Of a stretch of 51,538 bases of DNA, positions 13,247-23,900 are shown one piece after another. This DNA is from a virus. The DNA lies in IMG/VR virus record IMGVR_UViG_3300026078_000021, positions 1 through 51,538 of that record; one strand, 5' to 3'. The position numbers and the translations under genes are program-made. The notes beneath the pieces were generated by a model. That model searched no databases. It had not been told where the DNA came from and worked only from the letters and a program-made list of their open reading frames with translations. Within the stretch, counting starts at the first letter, position 1; every line of letters starts with the position of its first letter.

Positions 13247-15574
13247 CTATGCCAGCACCGTGACACCGGTCGCAGGCCACAGCCCCACGCCCGGCCACGT
13301 GCCGCTGTAGTCGATCTGCGCGACGGAAGAGACCTGCGGCCCCGGGGCCGCCTGAAGGGTGACGGCGGAGGCGTAGAAGATCGCGGTAGCCGGGGGCGTG
13401 CCGCGCTGGTATACCCCGACGGTGGCGTACACCGCCGTGGACGGCGGTGTACCGGTCACCGCGAGCCGCGTCCAGGTGTTCGCCGCCACGCTCGTCGTCG
13501 CGCCGGTCGCAGAGGAGATGAACCCGCCGCTGAATCCCGCCGCCGTGTACCAGTTGACGATGATCTCGCAGTTCGAATACCCGGTCGGCGAGTAGAACCA
13601 GCAGGTACCGGTGTAGGACTGCTGGAGGTTGACCGCCTGAAGCTGCGATTCGATGTCCACCGACGCGGAGACCCCGTTGGGGGTGAACTTCCCCGAGAAC
13701 GGCAACCCGCCCTGCGTGAACGCACTGGACTGGACCAGTGTGCCGTTGCCGGCGTTCCAGAAGTCCACGCCGCCCGAGAAGTCGAAGTTCGGGTTGAGCA
13801 CGGGCCCGGGTTGCACGGTGGCGTCCAGCACACCGACCAGCCGCCGATCCGGGGTGTTCGTGGTAATCAGGGTACTGACGCGGGCGCCGCTGTCCTGCCA
13901 GGTGTGCACCACGCGGTTGTTGCGCGCCCCGGGCGTCCCCGTGCCGTTGGAGTTGTCGTAGATCGTCAGCGGCACCGCGTGCCCGCTCGCGCCCGCGCTC
14001 CAGCTCGTCGACCCGGTCGCGCGCGTGAGCACGGTCGGATTACCGGGAAACACGTCCACATCGTCCGACAGCCACGCGTAGTTGTTCAGGTCGCTGCCCG
14101 GCTGGGAGAGCACGATGTGATACGTGGTGGCGTTGGTCAGCCCGGTGGCGGGCAGCGGCACCGAGATCACCGGGATGCGGGTGAGCGTCGCCGTCAGATA
14201 GGACGTCGGGTTCAGGTCAAAGACCTGCCAGGTGTCCGTACCCGAGGAGAAGATCGCGAACATGGACTGGACCAGGGACTGATCCGGCAGCGTCCCGTTG
14301 TAGGTGCCGCGAAACCAGCTCCCGGGCCCGGAGGAGTCGAAACTGAGCGACTGGAGATCGTTGGTCGGGGAGAAGGAGGGGACCGTCCAACCACCCACGA
14401 TGAACAACCCGCTGTCGGCCGCGACGATGCCGCCGCTGGTGGCCACCGGGCTGCTCGGGCCGGCCTGCCACGCCCCGAGGCTGCCGTTGGTGTTGATCGG
14501 TGCGTAGTACGTGGAGGCCGAGACCGTCACGGTGGCGTTCTGACCGCCGGTCACCACCAGGAAGTTCCCGATCACGGCGACGCTGGGGAAAGTGACGGCG
14601 ATCGGCAGCGGCGGCCCGCTGTTCCAGGAAGTGATCTGCCCGTTCTGCGTCTGCGCCCAATACACGGTGCTGAGCGTGGTACCGCCGCTAGAACCCCCGA
14701 CCAGGTAGACGTAACTATCGTTCCAGGTGGCGGCACCGCTGGTGGTGGATTCAATGGCCTGGGGCAGGGAAGTTTGCTGCGCCCACGCGCCCACGGTGCC
14801 GGCACCGTCCCAACTGGCGGTGTACACGGTGGCCTGGTCGACGCTGTTGACCCCGCCCATGCAGATGATCGTGTCGCTGGTCGCGGCGGCGGCGGCCGAG
14901 GACAGGCCCTGCGGCAGGGAGGGTTGCGCGACGGCGGTGCCCAACGTGGCACCGTCGTAGAAGTAGCTGAACACGTTGCCGACCGGCGGGCCGGTGAAGG
15001 TGGTGCCACCGACGGAGACCATGTAGTTGCCCGACAGCACCACGTTGGTGTTGGGGAACAGCAGACTGGTCGCGCTCACCGACGGGAAAGACCACCCCAC
15101 GCTCGTCCACGCGCCGATGTGGAAGGCGCAGTTGCCAGCGCCGGCGAGCGCGTTGCCGGTGTCCTGCACGACCGGTGCCGTGTTGGACGGGCCCGCGACG
15201 GCGGTCAGCGCCGCCTGCTGCACCAGCCAGGACGCCGGCACCCGGGTCTGGGTGACCAGCGTCCCGGGCACCCCGGCGTTGTTGGTGTACAGGCTCACGA
15301 TCAGGTCAGCGCCAGTGCCACTGGGCAGCAGCGGCAACACGACGCGCCCGATCGCGGTGCCGGACATGGTGAAAGGCTGCGCGAGATCGTAGGCGTCCAG
15401 GTGGTAGGTCCAGTCGGTGCCGCCCAACCCGTTCGGCGTGAGAATCGCGTTGCCCTGATACACCTCGCTGCCGGCGTGCATCCCGAGGAACTGGTTGATC
15501 TGCGCGGAAGCGTCCACCGCGCCGTTGTCGCCGAGCAGGCCGGCGCGCGCAGCGGACCAGTTGGGCGTCGCCAC
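13247..15574 (-). CDS. large tail fibre with Kelch-like repeats
   Basis: A 775-residue protein. Residues 1 to about 120 share the fibre N-terminal module (NQFLGMHAGSEVYQG, LAQPFTMSG, LYTNNAGVPGTLV) with the genes at 15596 and 18082. Residues about 180-440 contain repeated Kelch-like units (YVYLVGGSSGGTTLS, FLVVTGGQNATVTV, LFIVGGWTVP), probably a beta-propeller. A second copy of the module follows at about 470-600 (HIVLSQPGSDLNNYAWLSDD), then a carbohydrate-binding-like region (FDFSGGVDFWNAGNG). It is a likely host-recognition fibre. GAGGTGAG precedes its GTG start. Confidence 0.75.
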   Translation of the reverse strand: MATPNWSAARAGLLGDNGAVDASAQINQFLGMHAGSEVYQGNAILTPNGLGGTDWTYHLDAYDLAQPFTMSGTAIGRVVLPLLPSGTGADLIVSLYTNNAGVPGTLVTQTRVPASWLVQQAALTAVAGPSNTAPVVQDTGNALAGAGNCAFHIGAWTSVGWSFPSVSATSLLFPNTNVVLSGNYMVSVGGTTFTGPPVGNVFSYFYDGATLGTAVAQPSLPQGLSSAAAAATSDTIICMGGVNSVDQATVYTASWDGAGTVGAWAQQTSLPQAIESTTSGAATWNDSYVYLVGGSSGGTTLSTVYWAQTQNGQITSWNSGPPLPIAVTFPSVAVIGNFLVVTGGQNATVTVSASTYYAPINTNGSLGAWQAGPSSPVATSGGIVAADSGLFIVGGWTVPSFSPTNDLQSLSFDSSGPGSWFRGTYNGTLPDQSLVQSMFAIFSSGTDTWQVFDLNPTSYLTATLTRIPVISVPLPATGLTNATTYHIVLSQPGSDLNNYAWLSDDVDVFPGNPTVLTRATGSTSWSAGASGHAVPLTIYDNSNGTGTPGARNNRVVHTWQDSGARVSTLITTNTPDRRLVGVLDATVQPGPVLNPNFDFSGGVDFWNAGNGTLVQSSAFTQGGLPFSGKFTPNGVSASVDIESQLQAVNLQQSYTGTCWFYSPTGYSNCEIIVNWYTAAGFSGGFISSATGATTSVAANTWTRLAVTGTPPSTAVYATVGVYQRGTPPATAIFYASAVTLQAAPGPQVSSVAQIDYSGTWPGVGLWPATGVTVLA

Positions 15575-15595
15575 CGCTCACCTCACCTGCCTCTC

Positions 15596-16318
15596 TTACG
15601 CGACGGAGGTGAGCAGGCCGTTGGTGTAGGAGTAACTGCGGGAGGAGTTCACGTACTGGTTCGCGCCCTGCGCGACGGTGTACTCCTGCACCTGGCTGGG
15701 CGTACCCGCGCCGTTGTAGGTGAAGATCGTCCACCGCGCCCCGGAATCCTCATAGGTGTGCAGCAGACTGCCGCTGGTTCCCGAGTACACCTGGTACACC
15801 AACCCGTAGGTCTGCGCGGCCCACGTCGTGCCGTTCGCGCTCGTGGACGCCCCGGAGACCTGGTTCGACTTGAGCCAGGAATAAAGGTTGGAGGGATCAC
15901 CCACCGCGTTCATCACAATCCAGTACGTGGTGGCGTTCGCCAGCGGCGCGGACAGCGGCATGCTGACGTTCAAACTGCCGGCGGAGGTGAAGCTGCTGGG
16001 CACCTGGATCGTGGCGAGCACCGTGCCGGACGGAGCGCCCGCGTTGTTGCTCTGCAACGAGACCGTCAGGGGTGTCGGTGAGCCTGTGACTGCGAAGTCG
16101 AGCACCACACGGGTGCTGGTATACGCACTGGCCGTCGTGAACGACTGCGCGATGTACAGGCTGTTGGTGCTCGTCGACCCGGAACCGAGCGTCGTCTGCG
16201 CGTTCTGGCTGGTGCCGGTGTAGGCGAGGGTGACCGCGTGCGTTCCCAGGAACTGGTTGATTTGATTGGCGAGCGGCGGCTGCCCAGAGGTCGCGCCGTC
16301 CCACGAGAGCGTGGCCAT
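15596..16318 (-). CDS. minor tail or fibre protein, first of a paralogue pair
   Basis: A 240-residue protein with the shared module: INQFLGTHAVTLAYTG at the start, LYIAQSFTT, LQSNNAGAPSGTVL, TTYWIVMNAVGD, then a C-terminal block YGLVYQVYSGTSG, YEDSGARWTIFTYN and SYTNGLLTSVA. The order of segments is the same as in the 18082-18831 gene, so the two arose by duplication. It is predicted to be a beta-rich fibre component at the tail tip. GGGAGCGGGG precedes the ATG. Confidence 0.72.
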   Translation of the reverse strand: MATLSWDGATSGQPPLANQINQFLGTHAVTLAYTGTSQNAQTTLGSGSTSTNSLYIAQSFTTASAYTSTRVVLDFAVTGSPTPLTVSLQSNNAGAPSGTVLATIQVPSSFTSAGSLNVSMPLSAPLANATTYWIVMNAVGDPSNLYSWLKSNQVSGASTSANGTTWAAQTYGLVYQVYSGTSGSLLHTYEDSGARWTIFTYNGAGTPSQVQEYTVAQGANQYVNSSRSYSYTNGLLTSVA

Positions 16319-16330
16319 GATCCCCGCTCC

Positions 16331-18082
16331 CTAGCGAATCTTTTCCAGGTACCCGCCCTGGCATGAGATCGTGTTGGACGCGGACGCCGTTCCCCACGTG
16401 AACCCGACCGACAGCGCACTGTTCGACGAGGATGACACGGTCGTGCCGACGCCGGGCGTCCCGACGAACGTGCTCGTCGCATCCGTGCTCGTCGATGTGT
16501 CCAGGTTCAACCTGATCACGGCGGTGACCACCGTCGTGGAGCGGAAGTTGACCACGGCGTCGTAGTAGAACGGCGCACTGGTCAGCGTGCCGGCCGTGAT
16601 CGCCGGGATGGACGCGATCAACGTTCCGCCGGTGCCGCCCCAGTACAGCGCGAACGTCATCGTCGGCGTCCCGGTCGTGGAGTAGACCCCGTACCCCACG
16701 ACGCGGTACACGGAACCGGTTTGCGGGTCGTTGCCCGGCACGGTGACCGTCTCCAACGTGCTCAGCGCCGCCGTGTTGGAGATCGTCGTAGATCCGGTGA
16801 TGGCGCTGCTGACCGTTTTGATGGGCAGGAACGACCACGTGCCGCCGACCCGGTAATACAACCGGTTGTTGAGTGTGTCCAGGCCGCCGACACCGTTGAG
16901 CGGCGTCGTGCCGAACGAGCCGTCACTGACCGCGCCGGCCACCTGCGTCAGAGGGCTGCCGGGCGCGTAAATGGCCGTGGACGTGTTGCCGCCGAACTGC
17001 GTGCCGTTATCCGCGCTGCAATCGCTGATGTGCACGGAACCGGTATTGGTGCCGAAATTCACATGCGCGCCGGTCGGTGTCGCGCCACCGGTGTAGGAGC
17101 CGCGAACGTTGTCCAGGAAAACAGTGGACGAAGCCAGTGGCGCGTTCACGGTGACACCGTTGGAGATCGTGGCGTTCGCCGTGGCGTTGAAGATCAGGAC
17201 TTCCTTGAGCGTACCGAACTGCGGGCCGAACACGATCGCGTCCTGCGCGGTCGAATATCCGCCGAAGAAACCGCCGACGTACACGTGAGTGTTCTTAAAG
17301 TGGATGTCGCGCGCCGTGGTGTCCACGAAGATCGTGTTGCCGCCGTTGAGGTTAGTGGTCTCCAGTTTGGAACTGACGAAGTAGAGGCTGTAGGGCTGGC
17401 CGATGTTCGTGCCCAGGCCGCGCTCCACACGGACCGCCCCCGTTTTGTACTGCTCCCACCGGCATCCAAACAGGTAGATGTTGTTGACGGTGTCCGCGCT
17501 GTACCCGAAACCGGAGGTCGCGGCGGAGTTGCGCAGCCACAGGTTCGGGGCGGTCGTGTTGGCGGTGGTGGACCCGTTGGTGTCCCACAGGACGTTGAAA
17601 TAACGGCTGTCCCAGAATTCCGCGCAGTCCTGCACGACGTCCGCGCTACCGGTGAACCGCACATCCCGGAAACACAGGTTGTCGGCGTAGTACGTCTGAA
17701 TGAGCGTCCCGGTCAGCGAGTTGCCGCTGAGCGTCAAATCCTCCAGCGAGCAAAATTCGCAGTGCGTCGCGGCGGTGGTGTCCGTGGACGGCCCCGACAT
17801 GGAGATCACCGGACCGGCGGACAGCCGCTTGATGATAGTCGCCGCCTGGCTGTGGCCGATCAGCCGCACGCCTTTGTATCCGCTGGTGCCGTTGTTCAGG
17901 ACGATCGCGGCGGTCGTAGAACTGACCGGTGTGACGGCGTAGGTGCCCGGCGGGAAGTAAACCACGCCGCCCGTGGACGCCACGGCGGTGATCGCCTGGT
18001 TGATCGCGGAAGTGTCGTCGTTGGACCCGTTAGCCAGCGCGCCATAGTCCTGCGGCGTGACGAACCCGGCCAGGTACGGCAT
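16331..18082 (-). CDS. tail spike with pectate-lyase-like beta helix
   Basis: A 583-residue protein. The start MPYLAGFVTPQDYGA followed by DDTSAINQAITAV and GGVVYFPPGTYAV is the classic entry of right-handed beta-helix spikes (pectate lyase 3 superfamily). The middle repeats short beta rungs rich in Asn, Thr and Val. Residues about 450-583 form a separate beta domain ending at QGGYLEKIR. Such spikes trimerise and may bind or degrade surface polysaccharide; no catalytic site can be assigned. ATG 18082 overlaps the previous stop (TGATG). Confidence 0.78.
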   Translation of the reverse strand: MPYLAGFVTPQDYGALANGSNDDTSAINQAITAVASTGGVVYFPPGTYAVTPVSSTTAAIVLNNGTSGYKGVRLIGHSQAATIIKRLSAGPVISMSGPSTDTTAATHCEFCSLEDLTLSGNSLTGTLIQTYYADNLCFRDVRFTGSADVVQDCAEFWDSRYFNVLWDTNGSTTANTTAPNLWLRNSAATSGFGYSADTVNNIYLFGCRWEQYKTGAVRVERGLGTNIGQPYSLYFVSSKLETTNLNGGNTIFVDTTARDIHFKNTHVYVGGFFGGYSTAQDAIVFGPQFGTLKEVLIFNATANATISNGVTVNAPLASSTVFLDNVRGSYTGGATPTGAHVNFGTNTGSVHISDCSADNGTQFGGNTSTAIYAPGSPLTQVAGAVSDGSFGTTPLNGVGGLDTLNNRLYYRVGGTWSFLPIKTVSSAITGSTTISNTAALSTLETVTVPGNDPQTGSVYRVVGYGVYSTTGTPTMTFALYWGGTGGTLIASIPAITAGTLTSAPFYYDAVVNFRSTTVVTAVIRLNLDTSTSTDATSTFVGTPGVGTTVSSSSNSALSVGFTWGTASASNTISCQGGYLEKIR

Positions 18083-18831
18083 CAGGAAACCCCCGTCAGA
18101 AGACCGTTGGTGTACGAGAGGGTCCGGGTGGACTGGAACGGGGACGCGGGGTTTTGCGCGGTGGTGTATTCCGTGATGGTTGCCACGCGGCCGAAGGCGT
18201 CGTACGTCAGATGCGTCCAGCGGGCGCCGGAGTCCTCGTAGAGGTACTGGACCTGGCCGCTGGTGCCCTGGTCGTACACCTGGTACATCAGCCCGTAGGT
18301 CTGCGCGTTCCATGTGCTGGCGTCCGTGCTCACCGACGCTCCCGAGGTTTGATTCGAGTGCTGCCAGGCGTAGTAGGCGCTGGCGGTGCCGACCGGGGAG
18401 AGCACGAGCTGGTAGGTCGTGCCGGGGGACAGGCCCGTGACGGCGAGCGGGAACTGGACCCAGAACGAGGAGGAGTACACGTACTGCTCATTCAGCGCGA
18501 CGCTGCCCAGCGCGGTTCCGGCCGGGGCTCCGGCGGAGCTGGCGTACAGCGAGAGGGCCAACGGCGCGATGCTCGCGGTCACCGGGGAACCGCCCACTGT
18601 GCTGACCTGGAGGTACACGGCGCCGACGGTGGTCTGTGAGGAACCGGTGGTGAACGACTGCGCCAGGTACTGGCCTGTGGTCGAGCTGTACACGCCGCTG
18701 CCGGTGCTCTGCGAGGCGCGCGAGACTCCCGCGTACAACCACGTGGAAGTGTGCGTTCCCAGGAACTGGTTGACCTGTCCCGCGTTGGCGGCGCTGCCGG
18801 CCGAGGCCGCCAACCAGTTGGCAACCACCAT
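18082..18831 (-). CDS. minor tail or fibre protein, second of the paralogue pair
   Basis: A 249-residue paralogue of the protein at 15596-16318, with VNQFLGTHTSTWLYAG, YLAQSFTTG, LYASSAGAPAGTALG, YGLMYQVYDQGTSG, YEDSGARWTHLTYD and SYTNGLLTGVS in the same order. It is beta-rich and without enzyme motifs. AGGAG precedes ATG 18831. The beta-helix spike gene lies between the two paralogues, which suggests that the module was duplicated around it. Confidence 0.72.
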   Translation of the reverse strand: MVVANWLAASAGSAANAGQVNQFLGTHTSTWLYAGVSRASQSTGSGVYSSTTGQYLAQSFTTGSSQTTVGAVYLQVSTVGGSPVTASIAPLALSLYASSAGAPAGTALGSVALNEQYVYSSSFWVQFPLAVTGLSPGTTYQLVLSPVGTASAYYAWQHSNQTSGASVSTDASTWNAQTYGLMYQVYDQGTSGQVQYLYEDSGARWTHLTYDAFGRVATITEYTTAQNPASPFQSTRTLSYTNGLLTGVS

Positions 18832-18839
18832 CTCGTCTC

Positions 18840-19367
18840 CTACGGGCCGAATCCCAGGCTGACCTCCAGGATCAGCGTGTCCGTGGTAGGCACTGTCACC
18901 GTCGGGGAGAACGACCAGTGGTCAACCATCGCGCCGCTGTTCGTGGTCGAGGTGGCGTTGGCGAACATGCCGGCCTCGCCGACCGTCCAGGTCACCGAGG
19001 GCGAGGGGAAGTAGAAAAGCCACGTCGCCTCGCCGGCGATGCTGCTGGTCGCCGGAAACGACGCCCCGGCGCCCACGACGACGCGCCCGAGTTCCGCTTG
19101 CAGCGCGGTGTCGCTCTTGACCACAGCACCAGTGCCAGAGCCCACTGCGCCGTACAGCGGGGTGAGGTACGTGGGGGTGGTCACGCCCAGGGCGCTGGCC
19201 TGGTCCTGAATACCGGACCACACCAAAGCTGAGGCAAGCACCGTGTATCCGGTAGTGCACACTACGTTGTCGCCTTCGCGGCGATCGCGCACGCTGCCGT
19301 CCGGGCGCAGCACCGTGAGGGTCAGGTGCCCGCGCACCGGGACCGGGTCGCGCCCGCTCAGCTCCAC
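18840..19367 (-). CDS. tail protein, baseplate or fibre attachment
   Basis: About 175 residues from GTG 19367, which overlaps the previous stop; GTG 19382 and ATG 19397 are alternatives. It begins with a strand-rich region (GHLTLTVLRPDGSVRDRRE, then NVVCTTGYTVLASALV). A GSGTGAVVKSDTALQAELGR segment follows that is common in phage proteins linking fibres to the baseplate, then beta strands. No catalytic motif is seen. Confidence 0.65.
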   Translation of the reverse strand: MELSGRDPVPVRGHLTLTVLRPDGSVRDRREGDNVVCTTGYTVLASALVWSGIQDQASALGVTTPTYLTPLYGAVGSGTGAVVKSDTALQAELGRVVVGAGASFPATSSIAGEATWLFYFPSPSVTWTVGEAGMFANATSTTNSGAMVDHWSFSPTVTVPTTDTLILEVSLGFGP

Positions 19368-19570
19368 AGCACGCTGTTCCACTGTCCCTGGTCCCATCCG
19401 GGGTTGAGGTTCGCGGTGGCGAACGCGCTGTCGGTGACGGTCACGCTCTCGTCGACTTCGGCGAAGTCGCCGAGCCCGTTGATCAATTGCGCGCCGTTGT
19501 TCTGGCCGTTCTGCTGGTTGAGGGTGGCGATCACATCGACGAGGGTGTAGGGGCGCAGTACGCCCGGCAT
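19358..19570 (-). CDS. small tail-region protein
   Basis: A 70-residue protein starting at ATG 19570 after GGGAGGTCGGG. It reads MPGVLRPYTLVDVIATLNQ, then a Gln/Asn-rich middle and an acidic ESVTVTDSAF segment. No family is recognised. It lies between the hub-type gene and the attachment protein and overlaps the latter, so it is probably a minor structural or assembly component. Confidence 0.55.
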   Translation of the reverse strand: MPGVLRPYTLVDVIATLNQQNGQNNGAQLINGLGDFAEVDESVTVTDSAFATANLNPGWDQGQWNSVLWS

Positions 19571-19580
19571 CCCGACCTCC

Positions 19581-20969
19581 CTAGATGCGCACGGCGGTGA
19601 TCTGGGCCTGGCGGTACCCGCCGTCACCGAAGGTGATCTGGTTGGCGACCACCAGGAACGTGTCGTTGATGCCCCACGAGTAGGAGTTCTGCGAATCCGG
19701 GACGAACCGGTTGATGACCTGGCAGGTCTGCCCGGCACGCACCCACCCCACGAAATCCTCCGTCGTGGTGAACGTGATGCGCTCAGCGGCGAAGGCGTAC
19801 TCGGTGCGTTCGCGTTGCGCGCGTGCGAGCGCCATCGGGACGGTGACCAGGGAGGTGTCGTTGATGTACTCGGCGAACACCCCGCCGTTCGGCCCGTTGT
19901 ACTGCACCTGGCTGGCGCGATCGGACGCCTGCGCGACGATCGGAACCTGATAGTCGTACCAGATTTTGAGCACCGTCCCGGACGCGGGCGCGGCAACGGT
20001 GTTGATCAGGTAGTAGGCGCCGATCGCGTTCTGCACGACCTGCCACTGCGCGGTGGAGGTGGCGCCGGCCGCGACGGTGACGACCTGCGCGACAGCGACA
20101 CCGTTGACGTGCAACACCGGCGTGCCCGTGACGATGAACCGAAGCGGCCAGGAGTTCTGCGTCCCGTTGCCCAGCCACGTGTCGGTCGGCGGGTTGCTGG
20201 TGTGGTAGTAGCGGACCGTCTGGTTCGCGCCCTGAACCAGAATCCTGTTGTGTACGGAGGTGCCGTCCCACTCGTACCCGAAGGTCGAGTCGGCGTAGAA
20301 GTGCCCTTCGGTCAGCGACCCGCCGACGGTGGGGGTGGTGGTGAAGGTCACGCCGGAGGACTGCGCGGTGGTGGAGTCGTAGAAATGCAGGCGCCTATTC
20401 TCGTCCACGTACCAGCCGTAGGGGGTTACCTGCCCGGCCAGGGACGCGAGCCGGCGCCACGCGTCGGACAGTGTGGTGTAGTTCAGCACGAAGCTGGCCA
20501 ACTGCACGCCGGGGGCGACGAACCCGCCGTTCGCGATCTTCGCGGCGGTGATCCCGCAGTTGGCCTGCGCGGTCAGGTCCACCACGATCGCGTCCACGGT
20601 CCACCCGATGTACGTGCCGTGGACGATCGCGTTGTCCGCGTAGCAGGTGTAGTCGGTGCACTGAAGGTCCCACTCGTTGGAGTTCGGGCCTTCCACGCGC
20701 AGCACCGGGTCGTTGATCACCCCCGCGAACAGGCTCACGTTCGCGGTGTTGTCGAACAGCGAGACCTGCGAGAGCACGGGGATGTGGAAGCTCGGGGTGG
20801 TGGTGTACTCGTCGATGAGCGGGATCAGCGCCGTGTCTCCCTGGCGCCCGAAGTTCTGGCTGACCGACAACTGGTTGTTGGCGCCGGCCCACGCCAGGTG
20901 GCTGGTGTAGTCGGTGGGTGAGCCACCTGGCGCGGTGATGGTCAACGTCAGGTTGGGCACGGCGACCAT
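19581..20969 (-). CDS. minor tail protein, distal tail or hub type
   Basis: A 462-residue protein that follows the tape measure gene directly, the usual place for distal-tail or tail-hub proteins in actinophages. The start reads LTLTITAPGGSPTDYTSHL. Further on are FHIPVLSQVSLFDNT, WDLQCTDYTCYADNAIVHG, an RRLHFYDS strand and a C-terminal GDGGYRQAQITAVRI, features of baseplate hub (gp27-like) proteins. It should sit at the tail tip. Confidence 0.75.
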   Translation of the reverse strand: MVAVPNLTLTITAPGGSPTDYTSHLAWAGANNQLSVSQNFGRQGDTALIPLIDEYTTTPSFHIPVLSQVSLFDNTANVSLFAGVINDPVLRVEGPNSNEWDLQCTDYTCYADNAIVHGTYIGWTVDAIVVDLTAQANCGITAAKIANGGFVAPGVQLASFVLNYTTLSDAWRRLASLAGQVTPYGWYVDENRRLHFYDSTTAQSSGVTFTTTPTVGGSLTEGHFYADSTFGYEWDGTSVHNRILVQGANQTVRYYHTSNPPTDTWLGNGTQNSWPLRFIVTGTPVLHVNGVAVAQVVTVAAGATSTAQWQVVQNAIGAYYLINTVAAPASGTVLKIWYDYQVPIVAQASDRASQVQYNGPNGGVFAEYINDTSLVTVPMALARAQRERTEYAFAAERITFTTTEDFVGWVRAGQTCQVINRFVPDSQNSYSWGINDTFLVVANQITFGDGGYRQAQITAVRI

Positions 20970-20973
20970 GGCG

Positions 20974-23900
20974 TCACATCCTGATGAACGCGCCGGCGGC
21001 AGGCAGGGCGCGTGTGGCGATCCGGGAACCGATCTTGTTGACGAGCCGGTCCATGTCGGCGTCGCCCATCACCTGGCTGCCGCGCAGGTCGACGTAGTTG
21101 CTGTAGGTCACGGCCTGCGTGCCGCGTCCCAGGTTGCTGCCGGCCAGAGTGCCGCCGGGCAGGTTGACGTTCGGGTTGATCGACGTGGTGATCGTGCCGG
21201 TGACCTGTTCAAGTTTTTTGCGTAGCGCTTCGGTCTGCGAGTCCAGACCGGTGATCAGGCCCTGCATGATCAGTTGCCCGTTGGCGACCAGCAGGATCTT
21301 GTCCCGCGCCGGCGGACCTTTCCACGAGGTCAGGTCGTGGGTGAAATTGTTGAGCCAGCCCTTCACGGTGCCCACCACGGATTTCAGACCGCCGAGCAGG
21401 CCGTTGAGGATGTCCTGGCCCGCTTTCCACAGCCACGTGCCGGCGTCGCTGAAGAACGAGACGATCGAATGCCACACGTCTTTCAGTGCTTTGCCGATGC
21501 TGCCGAGCGCGGTTTCGATGGCACCGGTAAAACCGCCCCAGATGCTGGAGGCGGCGCTGGCGACCGTGTGGCCGATTTCCCCGAGGATGGTCTTGAAAAA
21601 GCCCCAGACGTTGTTCCAGACGTCTTTCGCGATCTTCTCGACGTCACCCCACAGTTTGCTCCATTTCCCGGTGACCAGGTCGGCGAAGAGTTTGAAGAGG
21701 TCTTTCAGGAAATCCAACGCCGTGTTGATGGTCGTGGTGATCATCGTCCAGACGATTTTCACCGCGCCTTCGATGATGTCCCATCCGGCTTTCAAAGCGC
21801 CTTCGGTGTAGGTGATACCGGCGCTGATCGTCCCGGAAATCAGGTCCCACGCGACCTTCACGATCCCCCAGATGACGTCCCACGCCATGTGGAAAACGCC
21901 CTGGATGAGGTCCCATCCGGCTTTGAAGTAGCCGATCCACGGCAACACGACGATCTTGATCATGTTGGTGATCAGGTTGAGCTGGGAGCGCAGGAAACCC
22001 GAAATAGATTTCCAGTTCTCGGCGATCAGGCTGACGAGTTTCCCGCCGGTCGCGTCCCAGATCGTGGTCAGCGAACCCCAGATCGAGGAAAGATCGTCGC
22101 TGATGCGCTTCCACTCTTTTTCGAGCGGTGCCGCGATGTCCTTCCAAACGCCGGAGAAGAATTTCGCGACGGTGCCGGCGGTGCCTTTCAGCCAGCCCCA
22201 GAAATCCTCGAACCACGCTTTGACGGTTTTCCAGTGGGTGATGATCTCCAGCGCGACGCCGATGACCAGGCCGAGCGGCCCCATCAGCACCGTCAGTGCC
22301 CCGGCGACCAGGTTGACGTGCGCCTTGATCCAGCCCCACGCCTCGGCGGCGGTTTTCTTCAGCCAGCCCCAGAACGCCTCAAGCCATTTCTTGACCGTCG
22401 ACCAGTGCGTGATGATCAGCAGCGCGACCAGAGCGATCGCCGTGATCACCAGGATGATCGGGTTGGCTTCCAGGAACTCCATCGCGACGCTGAGCGCTTC
22501 CATCGCTTCTTTGACCATTTTGATGATCTTCACGACGGACAGGACCGCCACGAGCAGCGTCGCCAGGGCCCCGACGACGCCGAGGATGACGGCGGCGAGT
22601 TTCTGGTGTTTGCTGATCCAATCGGCGATCGGCTGGATGATCTTCATGATCACGTCGAGCAGTTTGGTGACCGCCGGCAGCAACGCGGTCCCGATGCGGA
22701 TCGCCGCGACCTGGACGGTTTCCTTGAACTGCGCGAGTTTCTGGTTGAAGTTGCTTTGGATCAGTTCCCAGCCATTGACGTCCTTGCCCGCGCCTTTCGC
22801 CGCGTCCGCGACCTTCTGGACGTTCTGCTGGAAAAGCTGGCCGTTTTTCGCCGAAAGCATCAGCATCGTGTTCAGGCCCGTGGCGCCGCCGGTCATCTTC
22901 TGCAACGCGGCGTTGAACGTCATCGCGTCCGGCTGCCCGGCTTTAAGCAGGTCGTTGAACCCGTTGGCCTTATCGGCGAGGGTCTGGAACTGCATCATCG
23001 CGTTGCGCTGAATAGGCGGCAGCGCATACAGCGCGTCACGGAACTGCTTGGCCGACATGCCCCCGGACAGGAACGAGTTCGCCAGGGACTGCATCTGCGG
23101 GGTCATCCCGGCGACCATCGCCTTGAGATCCTGCGCCGCCGCCGCCGACTTGTACCAGGTATTCAGCATGACCGTGCCGTTTTTGGTGTGCGCGGCGATC
23201 GCCTGAAGCAGGGTGTTCATCGTCCCGGTCAGGCCGTTCTTACCCAGATCCTGCGACAACTTGTTGCTGTCAATGCCCATCTGCTGCATCATCTGGATCT
23301 GCACGTTGTTCGGCGCCTGAAGCGAGCGGATGGTGTGCGCGAGATCCTGCGACGCCTGCTGCGCGCTCATGCCCTGCGCGGTCATCGTCGCGAGCGCCCC
23401 GCCGACCTGCGAGAAACTCAGGCCGGCGGCGTTGGCCACGGGCAGCACCGCCGACAGCGAAGCGCTCAGCGCCTCGGTGGTCGTCTTGCCGTTCTGCACC
23501 ACCGCGATGAGCTGGTTCATCGCCGCGACCGGCGTACCGACCGACTTGCCGTAGTCCAGCATGATCGTCGTCAGGGCGTTGCTGACAGTGCCCAGATCCG
23601 CGTTCTCCGCCTTCGCGCCCTCGGCTGCGGCTTTGAGAACATCAAGGCCTTTAGCGCCGGTGAAACCGGCGGACCCGATCATGTACATGCCCTTGGTGAG
23701 CTGATCGGTCGCGGTACCGGTGGACTGCGCGATGTTCAGGATGCCGTTGCGCACGGTGGCCAGCAGCGCCCCGGTCTTGTCCATCTCCCCGCCGGAGGTG
23801 GCCAGCACCGTGGTCATCGACTGGAAGCTCGCGGCGGCTTTCGAGGTCAAGAACCCCAGCGCCCCGACACCGATCGCGGTGGTGGCCGCCGCTGTCTTCA

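Noticed and set aside
13091-16081. 996-codon + strand open frame
   Set aside because: It lies antisense to well-supported tail genes. Its product is low-complexity Arg/Gly/Val with no fold or family pattern, which is typical of the opposite strand of GC-rich genes.
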